Of a DNA stretch of 64,000 nucleotides, positions 49,351-57,916 are shown piece by piece. How positions within the stretch are numbered: position 1 is the stretch's first letter; the number at the start of each line of letters is the position of its first letter. Under the pieces are notes generated by a model. It was not told the origin of the DNA, ran no database searches, and worked only from the letters and a program-made list of their open reading frames with translations. The stretch comes from Bacteroidales bacterium (GTDB lineage Bacteria; Bacteroidota; Bacteroidia; Bacteroidales; UBA932), in the NCBI GenBank assembly GCA_016291185.1, contig JAEFAI010000001.1, positions 62,001 to 126,000 of the forward strand, read 5' to 3'. Position numbers and translations under genes: made by a program.

Positions 49351-51833
49351 TGAAGAATCTCCTGGCCCTGGCGCTACTGTTCTGTCTGGCAGCGTGTTAC
49401 ACGCCGCTTGCGGAGATCCCCGATCGGGTCGGGGATGACGGAAGCTTGACCGGCGAATCTCGTCCGACCATCCCCGTGACGTTGAACCTCGCCGTGGCCC
49501 CGGATGAAATGCCGGGTCAGACAAATAGTCATTCCGGGCTTGACCCGGAATCTCTGACCAAGACCGCCTACGACCCGGACCTCGGGGGCTATTCTTCCGA
49601 CGCCGCCATCAAGACCATCACCGTCCTGCAGTTTGAGAAAGACGAAGTCGGGGACGGCTACACCCGCATCGGCAACCAGGTCTGCTACGACTGGGCCTCG
49701 TTGGGCGTCACGGAGAATATCGCCTTGGTGACCTCCTCGCGGGAAAACATCATCTTCGTGCTTGCGAATGCGACGCCGGTGGGCTCGGAGACCATTCAGC
49801 TTGCCGGCCATACTTCCCTGGATGATTTCCTTCAGAATCAGAACGGTAATCCGCTTTCGACCTTGAACGCGCTGGACGGCACCGGTATCTGGTATACGCA
49901 GGATGGCGGTGCAAACAAGTACCTGCGCATGAGCGCCTCGATCAAGGTCCCGAACGTAACGCTGGGCACGACGGTCGGCACGCCGGCGAACCCGCTTTAC
50001 CTGAAGCGCAACTGCGCAAAACTGGTCATCAAGGTCAAGAACACCTCCGCCTCTGCGGCCGAGCCGGTGCGTATCGACGCGGTCCAGCTGCGCGATATCA
50101 ATCGCTTGAATCATTACGTGACGAACATCCCGGCGGCCCTGTCGCCCATCCACTTCATCGACAACTACTCTCCGATGAATCCCCGCCGCTTCGACGACGC
50201 GGAGCAGGCCTTCCCGGTGGAGAAAAATCCCGGCGGTGCCGACGAAGGGACGGAGCAGGAATATGTTTTCTACGTTCCGGCCAACCTGCGCGGGACGATC
50301 ACAAACACTGCCCAGAGCGACAAGAACCGCCACGCGCCGCAGGGCGCCACGCATTTCTGTATCTATGCCAATTATGGCTCTCCGGCAAAGAGCATCACAT
50401 GTACGTATTATCTGGGCGCCAATCTGCTCACGGACTTTAACCTGGAACCGAACAAGAAGTACGAGTACACGATTGAGATTAACGGCAAAGGCAATGCTGC
50501 CACTGATACGCGTATCGAAGACCGGAACGAAGTGACCTTTGGCGTGGACGCCAACTGCTACATGCTCAAGCCGCCGACCCGGGCCGGGGCGACGACGACC
50601 TTCTCCATCCCGGTGCGCCGCGCCGCGGTGTTCTGGAACCAGCCGGGGACGAATATGGGCGTGTACGGCGCTGCCACGACGGATAGTTACCTGCTGGAGG
50701 AGACTACGACCTGGCAGGCCTGGCTCGTATGGAATGAAGTCCAAGATGCCAACGGAGATCCGGTTCCCGATAGCGAACTCCTCGTTGACTCCGTCCTGGA
50801 AGGCACACAGTATGTCTTGAATGGCAAAGGATTCAACCCGGCCGGCGATCCCTCCATCCCCGGTCGCCAACCCTATCTCCGGATTAAGGTGACGTCCGGA
50901 ATGAAGGGCAATGCCCTGGTGGCCATCAAGAAAACCTCGGGCGACACGATGGACGACGTCCTGTGGAGCTGGCACCTTTGGGTGACGGAATACGACCCGT
51001 ATGTGGACTGGACGAAGGAGGACGGTACCTATCTTTACGCCGTCCCCGGCGGGGAGATTCACCGCTATGCGGACAAGTCTGGAACAACGTTCTGGACCTC
51101 GGCCGGTTATTCCAACGCGTTTATCATGGATCGCAACATCGGTGCGACTGTCGCCGTTCCGCCGGGTTCCGACATTACACCAGCCGCTGGTTGTTATTAT
51201 CAGTGGGGACGAAAGGATCCATTCAAACCGACAGGCGAGAATGTTCCCGCGAAAGTCGGCGCTGACATGACGCCCGCACCCGGCGTGGGTGTGAAACAGA
51301 ATATCCGCTATAGTATTCACAATCCGTCGACTTTCATAACGAGTGCTGGAAACTGGACTTCGTACGAAAGCAGTGGTAGTATTATTGGAGATCAGAGTGC
51401 CAGTCCCACTTGGAATGATCCTAAATTTAATATACACGGGACTGACTACTGTGAAGCCAGCAAATCCATTTACGACCCTTGCCCGTATGGGTGGCGTGTT
51501 CCTGAAAAAAATACTTGGGCTGATTTTAGAACAGCGACTACTGAGAGTTCTACCGCTCCAGCTCCATCTGGATACTACTATTACCCGGAAGGATATAACC
51601 CTGATGCTCCAAAAGGACGCATTTTCTTCCCGTCTGCCGGTAGCCGCAAGTATGATTCTGGCGTCCGTACGAGTGTCGGGAGACTCACCTGGACGAATGC
51701 TTTATATAGCGGAGGTGTCGGGTGGACGAGTTTATCTAATTCGAACATAGGTCCGGTTGACTACAATTTTTATTATCGATCAATCGGTTTGCCCGTCCGT
51801 TGTATTCGCCTCGACTACACCCGACCGTATTGA
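49347..51833 (+). CDS. Tip-adhesin-like lipoprotein, module gene D (DUF4906-like)
   Basis: The 828-residue lipoprotein (LFCLAACYTP) has an N-terminal fimbrial domain (about 25-290) and a central domain with DANCYMLKPPTRAG and IPVRRAAVFWN. A WSWHLWVTEYDP motif follows, then a C-terminal module with FIMDRNIGATVA, YYQWGRKDPF, KSIYDPCPYGWRVP and a closing LPVRCIRL. The last part resembles the Fibrobacter major paralogous (Fib_succ_major) fold, often a ligand-binding end. Large proteins of this sort are thought to be fimbrial tips. The first 500 residues are almost identical to E; the last 200 differ. Two palindromic insertions lie before residue 65. It overlaps the C stop (ATGA). Confidence 0.75.
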   Translation: MMKNLLALALLFCLAACYTPLAEIPDRVGDDGSLTGESRPTIPVTLNLAVAPDEMPGQTNSHSGLDPESLTKTAYDPDLGGYSSDAAIKTITVLQFEKDEVGDGYTRIGNQVCYDWASLGVTENIALVTSSRENIIFVLANATPVGSETIQLAGHTSLDDFLQNQNGNPLSTLNALDGTGIWYTQDGGANKYLRMSASIKVPNVTLGTTVGTPANPLYLKRNCAKLVIKVKNTSASAAEPVRIDAVQLRDINRLNHYVTNIPAALSPIHFIDNYSPMNPRRFDDAEQAFPVEKNPGGADEGTEQEYVFYVPANLRGTITNTAQSDKNRHAPQGATHFCIYANYGSPAKSITCTYYLGANLLTDFNLEPNKKYEYTIEINGKGNAATDTRIEDRNEVTFGVDANCYMLKPPTRAGATTTFSIPVRRAAVFWNQPGTNMGVYGAATTDSYLLEETTTWQAWLVWNEVQDANGDPVPDSELLVDSVLEGTQYVLNGKGFNPAGDPSIPGRQPYLRIKVTSGMKGNALVAIKKTSGDTMDDVLWSWHLWVTEYDPYVDWTKEDGTYLYAVPGGEIHRYADKSGTTFWTSAGYSNAFIMDRNIGATVAVPPGSDITPAAGCYYQWGRKDPFKPTGENVPAKVGADMTPAPGVGVKQNIRYSIHNPSTFITSAGNWTSYESSGSIIGDQSASPTWNDPKFNIHGTDYCEASKSIYDPCPYGWRVPEKNTWADFRTATTESSTAPAPSGYYYYPEGYNPDAPKGRIFFPSAGSRKYDSGVRTSVGRLTWTNALYSGGVGWTSLSNSNIGPVDYNFYYRSIGLPVRCIRLDYTRPY
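49413..49461 (+). repeat. Composite palindromic element in gene D (inverted unit + right half)
   Basis: GAGATCCCCGA...TCGGGGATGACG is the family unit read in reverse orientation. It is followed at once by GCTTGACCGGCGAATCTC, the right half of a TCGCCGG unit. Encoded residues are EIPDRVGDDGSLTGES. Confidence 0.85.
49528..49554 (+). repeat. Palindromic element in gene D, TCCGGG type
   Basis: GTCATTCCGGG, CTTGA, CCCGGAATCTC. It is read as NSHSGLDPES. Confidence 0.85.
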
Positions 51834-51834
51834 T

Positions 51835-54282
51835 ATGACTGTTAGATCCCTCATACGGCTTTTGCTGCTGACGCTCACCGTGGCGCTGGCAGCCGCGGCG
51901 TGCACGAAGGATCCGTCATACGCTGAATCTTCTTCGTCATTCGCCGGCTTGACCGGCGAATCCCGTCCGACCGTGCCGGTGACGCTGAACCTCGCCGTGG
52001 CGCCTTCGGAGATTCCGGGTCAGACAAATAGTCATTCCGGGCTTGACCCGGAATCTCTGACCAAGACCGCCTACGACCCCGACCTCGGAGGCTACTCTTC
52101 CGACGCCGCCATCAAGACCATCACCGTCCTGCAGTTTGAGAAAGACGAAGTCGGGGACGGCTACACCCGCATCGGCAATCAGGTTTGCTACGATTGGGCC
52201 TCGTTGGGCGTCACCGAGAATATCGCCCTGGTGACTTCCTCGCGGGAAAACATCATCTTCGTGATCGCAAACGCGACAGATCCGGGCTCGGAGACCATCC
52301 AGCTCGCCGGCCACACTTCGCTCTCTGACTTCCTCGCGAACCAGAATGGCAACCTGCTCTCCTCCCTGAATAACACCACGGGGACGGGCATCTGGTACTG
52401 CCCGGCAGGCGAGTCTGACAAGTACCTGCGCATGAGCGCCTCGATCAAGGTCGCGAGTGTGACACTGGGTACAACAATCGGCACGCCGGCGAATCCGCTG
52501 TACCTGAAGCGCAACTGCGCAAAGTTGGTGATCAAGGTCAAGAATACTTCCGCCTCTGCGGCCGTGCCGGTGAGCATCGACGCTGTCCAGCTGCGTGACA
52601 TCAACCGCCTGAACCACTATGTCGCGAACATCCCGGCGGCTTTGTCGCCTATCCACTTCGTCGATCCGTTCTCTCCCCAGAATCCCCGCCGCTTCGACGA
52701 CGCGGAGCTGGCATTCCCGGCGGAGAAAAATCCCGGCGGTGCCGACGAAGGGACGGAACAGGAGTATGTCTTCTACGTCCCGGCCAACGAGCGCGGGACG
52801 ATCACGAACGCCGCCCAGAGCGACAAGAACCGCCACGCGCCGCAGGGCGCCACGCGTTTCTGTATCTATGCCAACTATGGCTCTCCAGCGAAAAACATTA
52901 CTTATACTTACTACCTGGGCGCAAACCTGCTCACGGACTTTAACCTGGAGCCCAACAAGAAGTACGAGTACACGATTGAGCTTAACGGCAAAGGCAATGC
53001 GGCCACCGATACCCGTATCGAGGACCGGAACGAGGTGACTTTCGGGGTGGATGCCAACTGCTACATGCTCAAGCCGCCGACCCGGGCCGGGGCGACGACG
53101 ACCTTCTCCATCCCGGTGCGCCGCGCCGCGGTGTTCTGGAATCAGCCGGGGACGAATATGGGTGTGTACGGTGCCGCCACGACGGACAGCTACCTGCTGG
53201 AGGAGACTACGACCTGGCGCGCCTGGTTCGTGTGGAACGAGGTCAAGGATGCCAACGGCGACCCGGTCGCAGACAGTGAGCTGCTGCCTGGCTCCGTGTA
53301 TGATGGCGTCATGGACAAATACGTCGTTGACGGTCTGGGATTCAATCCGGCCAACGGCAGCGCAAATCCTTTCATCAAGGTCAAGGTGGCGGCCGGGATG
53401 AAGGGCAATGCCCTGGTGGCCATCAAGAAGACGTCGGGAAGCACGATGGACGATGTCCTGTGGAGCTGGCATCTCTGGGTGACGGACTATGACCCGTATG
53501 CGGATTGGACGAAAGAGGACGGCACCTATATCTACGCCGTTCCCGGCGGGGAAATCCATCGTTATGCGGACAAGGCTGGAACGAATCTCTGGGGTACAGG
53601 CGACTATGCGACAGCTTTCATCATGGACCGCAACATTGGCGCGACCGTTGCCGTCCCGTCAAGCTCCAGTGTCGAATCCGCCATCGGTTTCTTTTTTCAG
53701 TGCGGTCGAAAGGATCCGCTCAGAATAGGGGGCTCCAGCATCGCGTCAGACGCAACCGGCCAACCGGGTGAAGGAAATATACTGCAGAATATACGCTACT
53801 CCGTCCATCATCCCGATACATTCATCAATGGTCCTAACGAATGGACGGCTTTTGAGACCAGCGGTGCTGTTCTGTTTGAAGAGATCACCAATAAAACCTG
53901 GCACGATCCCAAGTTCCTCCTGCATGGGGGCGATTATTGTGAGGCATCGAAGTCCATCTACGATCCCTGCCCCTATGGTTGGCAGGTCCCGAAGGATAAT
54001 ACCTGGTCGGACTTCTCAAACGCTACGATAGAGAAGACAACAGTTCCTGCCCCGGCAGGAGAGTACTATTATCCGGAAGGCTATGATCCGCTCGCTCCGA
54101 AGGGTCGCGTTTATTATCCTTATAGAGTCAGTCCGTTCAATATGGGTGGCGTCTATGGAAATCTGGACAGTATTTATTGCTGGGGTTTAAGTACCTCCGG
54201 AGCAAAAAGCGTGTATGGCGGTTACAAAAAGTCCGCCTGGCCCGTCCGCTGTATCCGCCTCGACTACAACCGACCGTATTGA
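51835..54282 (+). CDS. Tip-adhesin-like lipoprotein, module gene E, tandem copy of D
   Basis: From ATG 51835 (one base after the D stop) about 815 residues with lipobox AAAACT. Residues up to about 490 match D almost word for word, including the TYYLGANLLTDFNLEPNKKY and DANCYMLKPPTRAG blocks. The part after WSWHLWVTDYDP diverges while keeping MDRNIGATVAV, GRKDP, DYCEASKSIYDPCPYGW and PVRCIRLDYNRPY. This suggests recent duplication with conversion of the 5' half and diversification of the 3' half. Palindromic elements are at 51935 and 52031. The signal-peptide segment is nearly the same as in gene A'. Confidence 0.75.
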   Translation: MTVRSLIRLLLLTLTVALAAAACTKDPSYAESSSSFAGLTGESRPTVPVTLNLAVAPSEIPGQTNSHSGLDPESLTKTAYDPDLGGYSSDAAIKTITVLQFEKDEVGDGYTRIGNQVCYDWASLGVTENIALVTSSRENIIFVIANATDPGSETIQLAGHTSLSDFLANQNGNLLSSLNNTTGTGIWYCPAGESDKYLRMSASIKVASVTLGTTIGTPANPLYLKRNCAKLVIKVKNTSASAAVPVSIDAVQLRDINRLNHYVANIPAALSPIHFVDPFSPQNPRRFDDAELAFPAEKNPGGADEGTEQEYVFYVPANERGTITNAAQSDKNRHAPQGATRFCIYANYGSPAKNITYTYYLGANLLTDFNLEPNKKYEYTIELNGKGNAATDTRIEDRNEVTFGVDANCYMLKPPTRAGATTTFSIPVRRAAVFWNQPGTNMGVYGAATTDSYLLEETTTWRAWFVWNEVKDANGDPVADSELLPGSVYDGVMDKYVVDGLGFNPANGSANPFIKVKVAAGMKGNALVAIKKTSGSTMDDVLWSWHLWVTDYDPYADWTKEDGTYIYAVPGGEIHRYADKAGTNLWGTGDYATAFIMDRNIGATVAVPSSSSVESAIGFFFQCGRKDPLRIGGSSIASDATGQPGEGNILQNIRYSVHHPDTFINGPNEWTAFETSGAVLFEEITNKTWHDPKFLLHGGDYCEASKSIYDPCPYGWQVPKDNTWSDFSNATIEKTTVPAPAGEYYYPEGYDPLAPKGRVYYPYRVSPFNMGGVYGNLDSIYCWGLSTSGAKSVYGGYKKSAWPVRCIRLDYNRPY
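51935..51963 (+). repeat. In-frame palindromic element in gene E, TCGCCGG type
   Basis: CGTC, then ATTCGCCGG, CTTGA, CCGGCGAAT and CCC. Read as SSFAGLTGES, directly after KDPSYAES. Confidence 0.85.
52031..52057 (+). repeat. Palindromic element in gene E, TCCGGG type
   Basis: Same as the copy at 49528 and in the same position of the protein (NSHSGLDPES), so it predates the D/E duplication or was copied with it. Confidence 0.85.
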
Positions 54283-54305
54283 TACTTTAAAAAATGTAAA
54301 TAGTT

Positions 54306-54346
54306 ACTTACTAAGTTGTCACTTACTAAATAAATACTTACATTTG
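54306..54346 (+). promoter_or_regulatory. Promoter of the ATPase gene with overlapping direct repeats
   Basis: GTTG (54315-54318), 20 bases, then TACATTTG (54339-54346), one mismatch from consensus. ACTTACTAA occurs twice (54306-54314 and 54321-54329) and could bind a regulator. The stretch is much more AT-rich than the adjoining genes. Confidence 0.5.
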
Positions 54347-54363
54347 CAAAAATAAAACTGCAC

Positions 54364-55485
54364 ATGATGGAACAAGTCTTCATTTTTGGCAAGCCTGTCG
54401 ATGATAAGTACTTCACCGACAGGGAAAAAGACTCGGCTCGCCTGGCAGCGAACTTTGCAGGTGGCATCAACACGTTTATTGTTTCGCCCCGACGTTGGGG
54501 AAAGACCTCCCTGGTAAAGAAAGTGATTCGGGATACGGAGAATGATCGGTTGATTTGTGTTTTCGCGGATGTATTCAAGGCCAGGACGCCGATGGAATTC
54601 TGCGAGATATTTGGAAATGCCGTTCTGCGGCAAACGGCTTCTGCCTTTGAAGAATTCATGGACAATGCCAGAAGGTTCCTGGGACGGATCAACCTGGGCG
54701 TCAACCTGTCTCCGGACAGTATGAATTCCATTCGGCTGCAATTGGGCCTGAATGGAGAGCAACTGCCGGTAGAAGATATTCTTCAGCTGCCTGAGAAGAT
54801 TGCCGAGAAGAAGAATGTCCGCATTGTGGTGTGCCTTGACGAGTTCCAGCAAATTGCGGAATTTGAAGACAGCCTGTCCTTTCAGAAGCAGTTGCGGACG
54901 GTGTGGCAGCATCAAGACCGGGTCTCCTATTGCCTGTTTGGCAGTAAGCGCCATATGATGGAGGAGTTGTTCGACGATGAGACCAAGCCATTCTACAAGT
55001 TTGGCGATATTCTCTATTTGAAGAAGATACCGCTTGAATACTGGAACACCTTTATCTCGGAAAAGTTCCGACAGGGGGGGAAGACCATCGTCCCGGCTCA
55101 GATTGAAAGAATTTGCACGGCGGTGGATTATCATTCGTCCTATGTCCAGCAACTCTGCTGGTATGTCTATCTCTTCTCCGGAATGGAGGTGCGTGAACAG
55201 GATATTGATGCGGGCATTGAGGAGATCATCGATCAGAATACTGCGCTGTTCGAGAGCCGAACAGAGAATCTGACTCCTGTCCAGATGAGATTCCTGAAAG
55301 CTGTCGCAGACGGCATCAGCGACGGCTTTTCGTCGGCGGGCATCATTAGCAAGTATAAGTTAGGATCTTCCGCCGCCTCTGTGTCAACCAGAAAAGTGTT
55401 GCTCGAGAAAGGGCTTGTGTATGCCGAGAATGGCAAACTGCTGCTTGCCGACCCCGTCATGGGACTATGGTTTCAACGACCTTGA
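54364..55485 (+). CDS. AAA/STAND-type ATPase between the two fimbrial modules
   Basis: The 373-residue cytoplasmic protein has a Walker A motif SPRRWGKTS at 41-49 and a Walker B-like VVCLDEFQQ near 155-163. A sensor-like GSKRHMMEELF follows, then a C-terminal winged-helix-like region (LTPVQMRFLKAVADG...VSTRKVLLEKGLVY). It resembles the archaeal-type ATPase_2 family common in Bacteroidetes genomes, of unknown role. No signal peptide is present, unlike all its neighbours. Its base composition is visibly more AT-rich and it has its own promoter, suggesting arrival by transfer. Its stop overlaps the start of A' (TGATG), so it is translationally coupled to the second module. Confidence 0.85.
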   Translation: MMEQVFIFGKPVDDKYFTDREKDSARLAANFAGGINTFIVSPRRWGKTSLVKKVIRDTENDRLICVFADVFKARTPMEFCEIFGNAVLRQTASAFEEFMDNARRFLGRINLGVNLSPDSMNSIRLQLGLNGEQLPVEDILQLPEKIAEKKNVRIVVCLDEFQQIAEFEDSLSFQKQLRTVWQHQDRVSYCLFGSKRHMMEELFDDETKPFYKFGDILYLKKIPLEYWNTFISEKFRQGGKTIVPAQIERICTAVDYHSSYVQQLCWYVYLFSGMEVREQDIDAGIEEIIDQNTALFESRTENLTPVQMRFLKAVADGISDGFSSAGIISKYKLGSSAASVSTRKVLLEKGLVYAENGKLLLADPVMGLWFQRP

Positions 55486-56807
55486 TGAATGGTAGGACCC
55501 TCATACGGCTTCTGCTGCCGGCGCTCACCGTGGCGCTGGCCGCCGCGGCGTGTACCCCGAGGTTGGAGATCCCCGATCGAGTCGGGGATGACGGAAGGTT
55601 GACCGGCGAATCTCCCGTCGCGTCCGAGGAGCCGATCGAATTTGCCGTAGGCGGGGGCACGAAGGGGCAGACGCCCATCACCACGCTCACGGAACTGGCG
55701 AAGCGGGATTTCAGCGTCAGCGCCTGGTATGTCGCGCCGGGCAAGGCGTTCCGGGATGGCGACGCCACGCGCATCGCCTACATCGCGAACCACCGCTTCG
55801 GCTACCTGACGAACGACCCGGACCATGACGCCTTCAGCGACGCCTGGCGGGGCGTTGCGGCGCATGCCGCCACCACGGGTGCTGCCGCCACCGCTCCGGT
55901 TTACTGGCCCCTGGACGGCAGCCTGACCTTCTTCTGCTACGCGCCCTACCGGGCGAATGCGGTCCTGGACACGCCGCCGGTGCCCGACACGCGCGACATC
56001 GTGCTGGAGGCGCCCGTCACGGATGCTGGCGTGATCGCGCGCCTGCCCGGCTACCTCCCGGGCTCGCCGCTGCTGCGCGTCACCCCCGCCGCCTCGGCCG
56101 CCGACCAGGTCGATTTCCTCGCCGCTCCGGCCGTGCTCGACAAGCGCCGCACCGACAACGCCGGCCGCTTCCTGCTGGACCTCGGCCAGCACCGGATGAC
56201 GCAGGTGGAATTCTGGTTCGCCTACAAGGGCCCGCTGCAGTCGGATCCAAGCCAAACGCAAACTTTCGAACAGGCGCGCGTCTCCAGCATAGAGATCCAG
56301 AATGTAGTGGGCTCCAAATACATGTATTTCACCGAGACGATGCCCTATCTTACCGGCAATACCTGGAGCGATACTGTGTCGCCTGCCGACCCTGCAAACA
56401 GCACTGCAGAACTACCCAAGACTACCTATCTGTTGAAAAGCACTGAGGGCGGCGAGCTGAAAACCGGCCTGGATGCCAGTCTGGAAGACATCGAGAACGG
56501 CGGTGCCTATCGCTTCATCAACGATACGCCTGCCGGCCATCTCTACCTCCTGCCGCAGACCCTGCCTGCAGGCGCACGGCTGGTCATCAACTACACCATC
56601 CTGAACCTGTATGCCGGCACGCGCGTGTCGGAGGTCGTGACCTGGAATCTCGACGCCGGCACCGTGACCGCGTGGCCGGAGGGGAAGGTGGTGCGCTATC
56701 TGATCACGCTGGATCTTCCGGCCCGGGGCAGCGTGGGAGTCAAGACGCTGGTGATTCCTTGGGAGGACTCCGGAAATGTACACAACGAACAGGAATTGCT
56801 TTATTGA
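55485..56807 (+). CDS. Fimbrillin-like lipoprotein, module gene A'
   Basis: From ATG 55485 (MNGRTLIRLLL) 440 residues with lipobox AAAACT. It is the counterpart of A: DFSVSAWY, PLDGSLTFFCYAPYRA, DTRDIVLEAPVTD, LPGYLPGSP and DQVDFLAAPAVLD line up. After the cysteine, EIPDRVGDDGRLTGES comes from the same composite palindromic element as in gene D, whereas A carries a different element at this place. An upstream start (55467) is rejected because it lies inside the ATPase gene and lengthens the signal peptide without need. The stop overlaps the B' start (TGATG). Confidence 0.8.
   Translation: MNGRTLIRLLLPALTVALAAAACTPRLEIPDRVGDDGRLTGESPVASEEPIEFAVGGGTKGQTPITTLTELAKRDFSVSAWYVAPGKAFRDGDATRIAYIANHRFGYLTNDPDHDAFSDAWRGVAAHAATTGAAATAPVYWPLDGSLTFFCYAPYRANAVLDTPPVPDTRDIVLEAPVTDAGVIARLPGYLPGSPLLRVTPAASAADQVDFLAAPAVLDKRRTDNAGRFLLDLGQHRMTQVEFWFAYKGPLQSDPSQTQTFEQARVSSIEIQNVVGSKYMYFTETMPYLTGNTWSDTVSPADPANSTAELPKTTYLLKSTEGGELKTGLDASLEDIENGGAYRFINDTPAGHLYLLPQTLPAGARLVINYTILNLYAGTRVSEVVTWNLDAGTVTAWPEGKVVRYLITLDLPARGSVGVKTLVIPWEDSGNVHNEQELLY
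55566..55614 (+). repeat. Composite palindromic element in gene A' (inverted unit + right half)
   Basis: GAGATCCCCGA, TCGAG, TCGGGGATGACG followed by GGTTGACCGGCGAATCTC. It is the same two-part build and junction as at 49413-49461, with two to three base changes. Confidence 0.85.
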
Positions 56808-57910
56808 TGATAAAATACCGTCATATCCTTCCCCTGATGGCCGCGCTGCTCGCGGCCGCGCCGGCCTGCACCAAGCAGGAGTCGCAGGAGGCGTCAGGCG
56901 CCGTCGTGGATATCCGGGTGGCCGTCGACGGTGCGCCCGCGGCGACCAAGGGCATCATCAAGGGAACGGACATTACAAACTGGAACGGCCAGGAGAGTGA
57001 CCACACGGGAACTTTCGGGATCTTCTCCTGCGTGCACGAGGATGTGCCGACCGAATATGTCGCCCACAAAGTTGCGACCTACAATGCCCGGGGCTACAAG
57101 GCCGGCTCCACCCTTCGCTACAACTACGTCGCCTCGTCGGGCGGCGGGGCGTTGATGGGAGAGTACTCCAGCAGCTTTATCCTGACCCAGCGGAAAGACA
57201 ACAAGACTGCCGACCTGTATGCCTATGCGCCCTGGACGCAGGACGCCTGGGCGAGCGGCCCGACGGCCATCCCGTTCGAGACGGCGAAGCAATGGGACTG
57301 GATGTATGCCGTGGAGAACGACCGGCCGTACCTCACGCCCATCGACGCGCAGGACCGGGAGAACAGCGACCTGGATCCCGCCGGGTCGGACCTGAAAGCC
57401 GCGTTCTATTTCCGGCACGCGATGGCGCGGCTGGACTTCAAGTTTAAGGTAAAGCATACGCCCACGAATTATCGCATCACTTCTCTTTCCATCGCCCGGA
57501 CAGATGCTGCCACGACAACGCATCTCTATACGTCAGGCACCTTCAATGCCATAACTGGCACGCTCGACGGTGTTGAGGGAACGGATGGGAACGGCAAGCA
57601 TATCCTCACAATTCCGAAAGAATTGACCGTCGATTCCACCACGCCGGTCTCCCTGAGCATACTGCTTGCGCCGACGGCCGTGGCCGATGATGAGCTGAGT
57701 TTCACCTTCACGGTCAACGGTCAGAAACTCCAGCCCTTCGTCTTGAAGAAGGCCTTCGTCGAACACGGAGTCGGAAGCGGGGTCTATGGCCTTCAGCCCG
57801 GTTATACTTATACGTTCAATTTTACATTGGACAATTATGTTTATTTCGACGGTTTCAGCGTCAGCGAGAATTGGGAAGCCCTGGAACTTCCGCTCCCGGA
57901 TTATATTTGA
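56807..57910 (+). CDS. Fimbrillin-like lipoprotein, module gene B'
   Basis: From ATG 56807 (MIKYRHILPL) 367 residues with lipobox AAPACT. Words shared with B include AVVDIR, FGIFSCVHED, TADLYAYAPWTQDAW, IPFETAK and YTYTFNFTLDNYVYFDGF. The mature start KQESQEASGAVVDIR runs straight from the cysteine to the shared core without any palindromic insertion, so it shows the ancestral form. An upstream frame start at 56672 would lie inside A' and has no signal peptide. Confidence 0.8.
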   Translation: MIKYRHILPLMAALLAAAPACTKQESQEASGAVVDIRVAVDGAPAATKGIIKGTDITNWNGQESDHTGTFGIFSCVHEDVPTEYVAHKVATYNARGYKAGSTLRYNYVASSGGGALMGEYSSSFILTQRKDNKTADLYAYAPWTQDAWASGPTAIPFETAKQWDWMYAVENDRPYLTPIDAQDRENSDLDPAGSDLKAAFYFRHAMARLDFKFKVKHTPTNYRITSLSIARTDAATTTHLYTSGTFNAITGTLDGVEGTDGNGKHILTIPKELTVDSTTPVSLSILLAPTAVADDELSFTFTVNGQKLQPFVLKKAFVEHGVGSGVYGLQPGYTYTFNFTLDNYVYFDGFSVSENWEALELPLPDYI

Positions 57911-57916
57911 TGCCCT

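Noticed and set aside
54283..55500. Insertion sequence or prophage carrying the ATPase
   Set aside because: No transposase, integrase, terminal inverted repeats or target duplication could be seen around it.
45730..55614. Repeated palindromes as a possible CRISPR array
   Set aside because: Units are inside genes at irregular distances of hundreds to thousands of bases, differ in stem sequence, and there are no spacers or cas genes.
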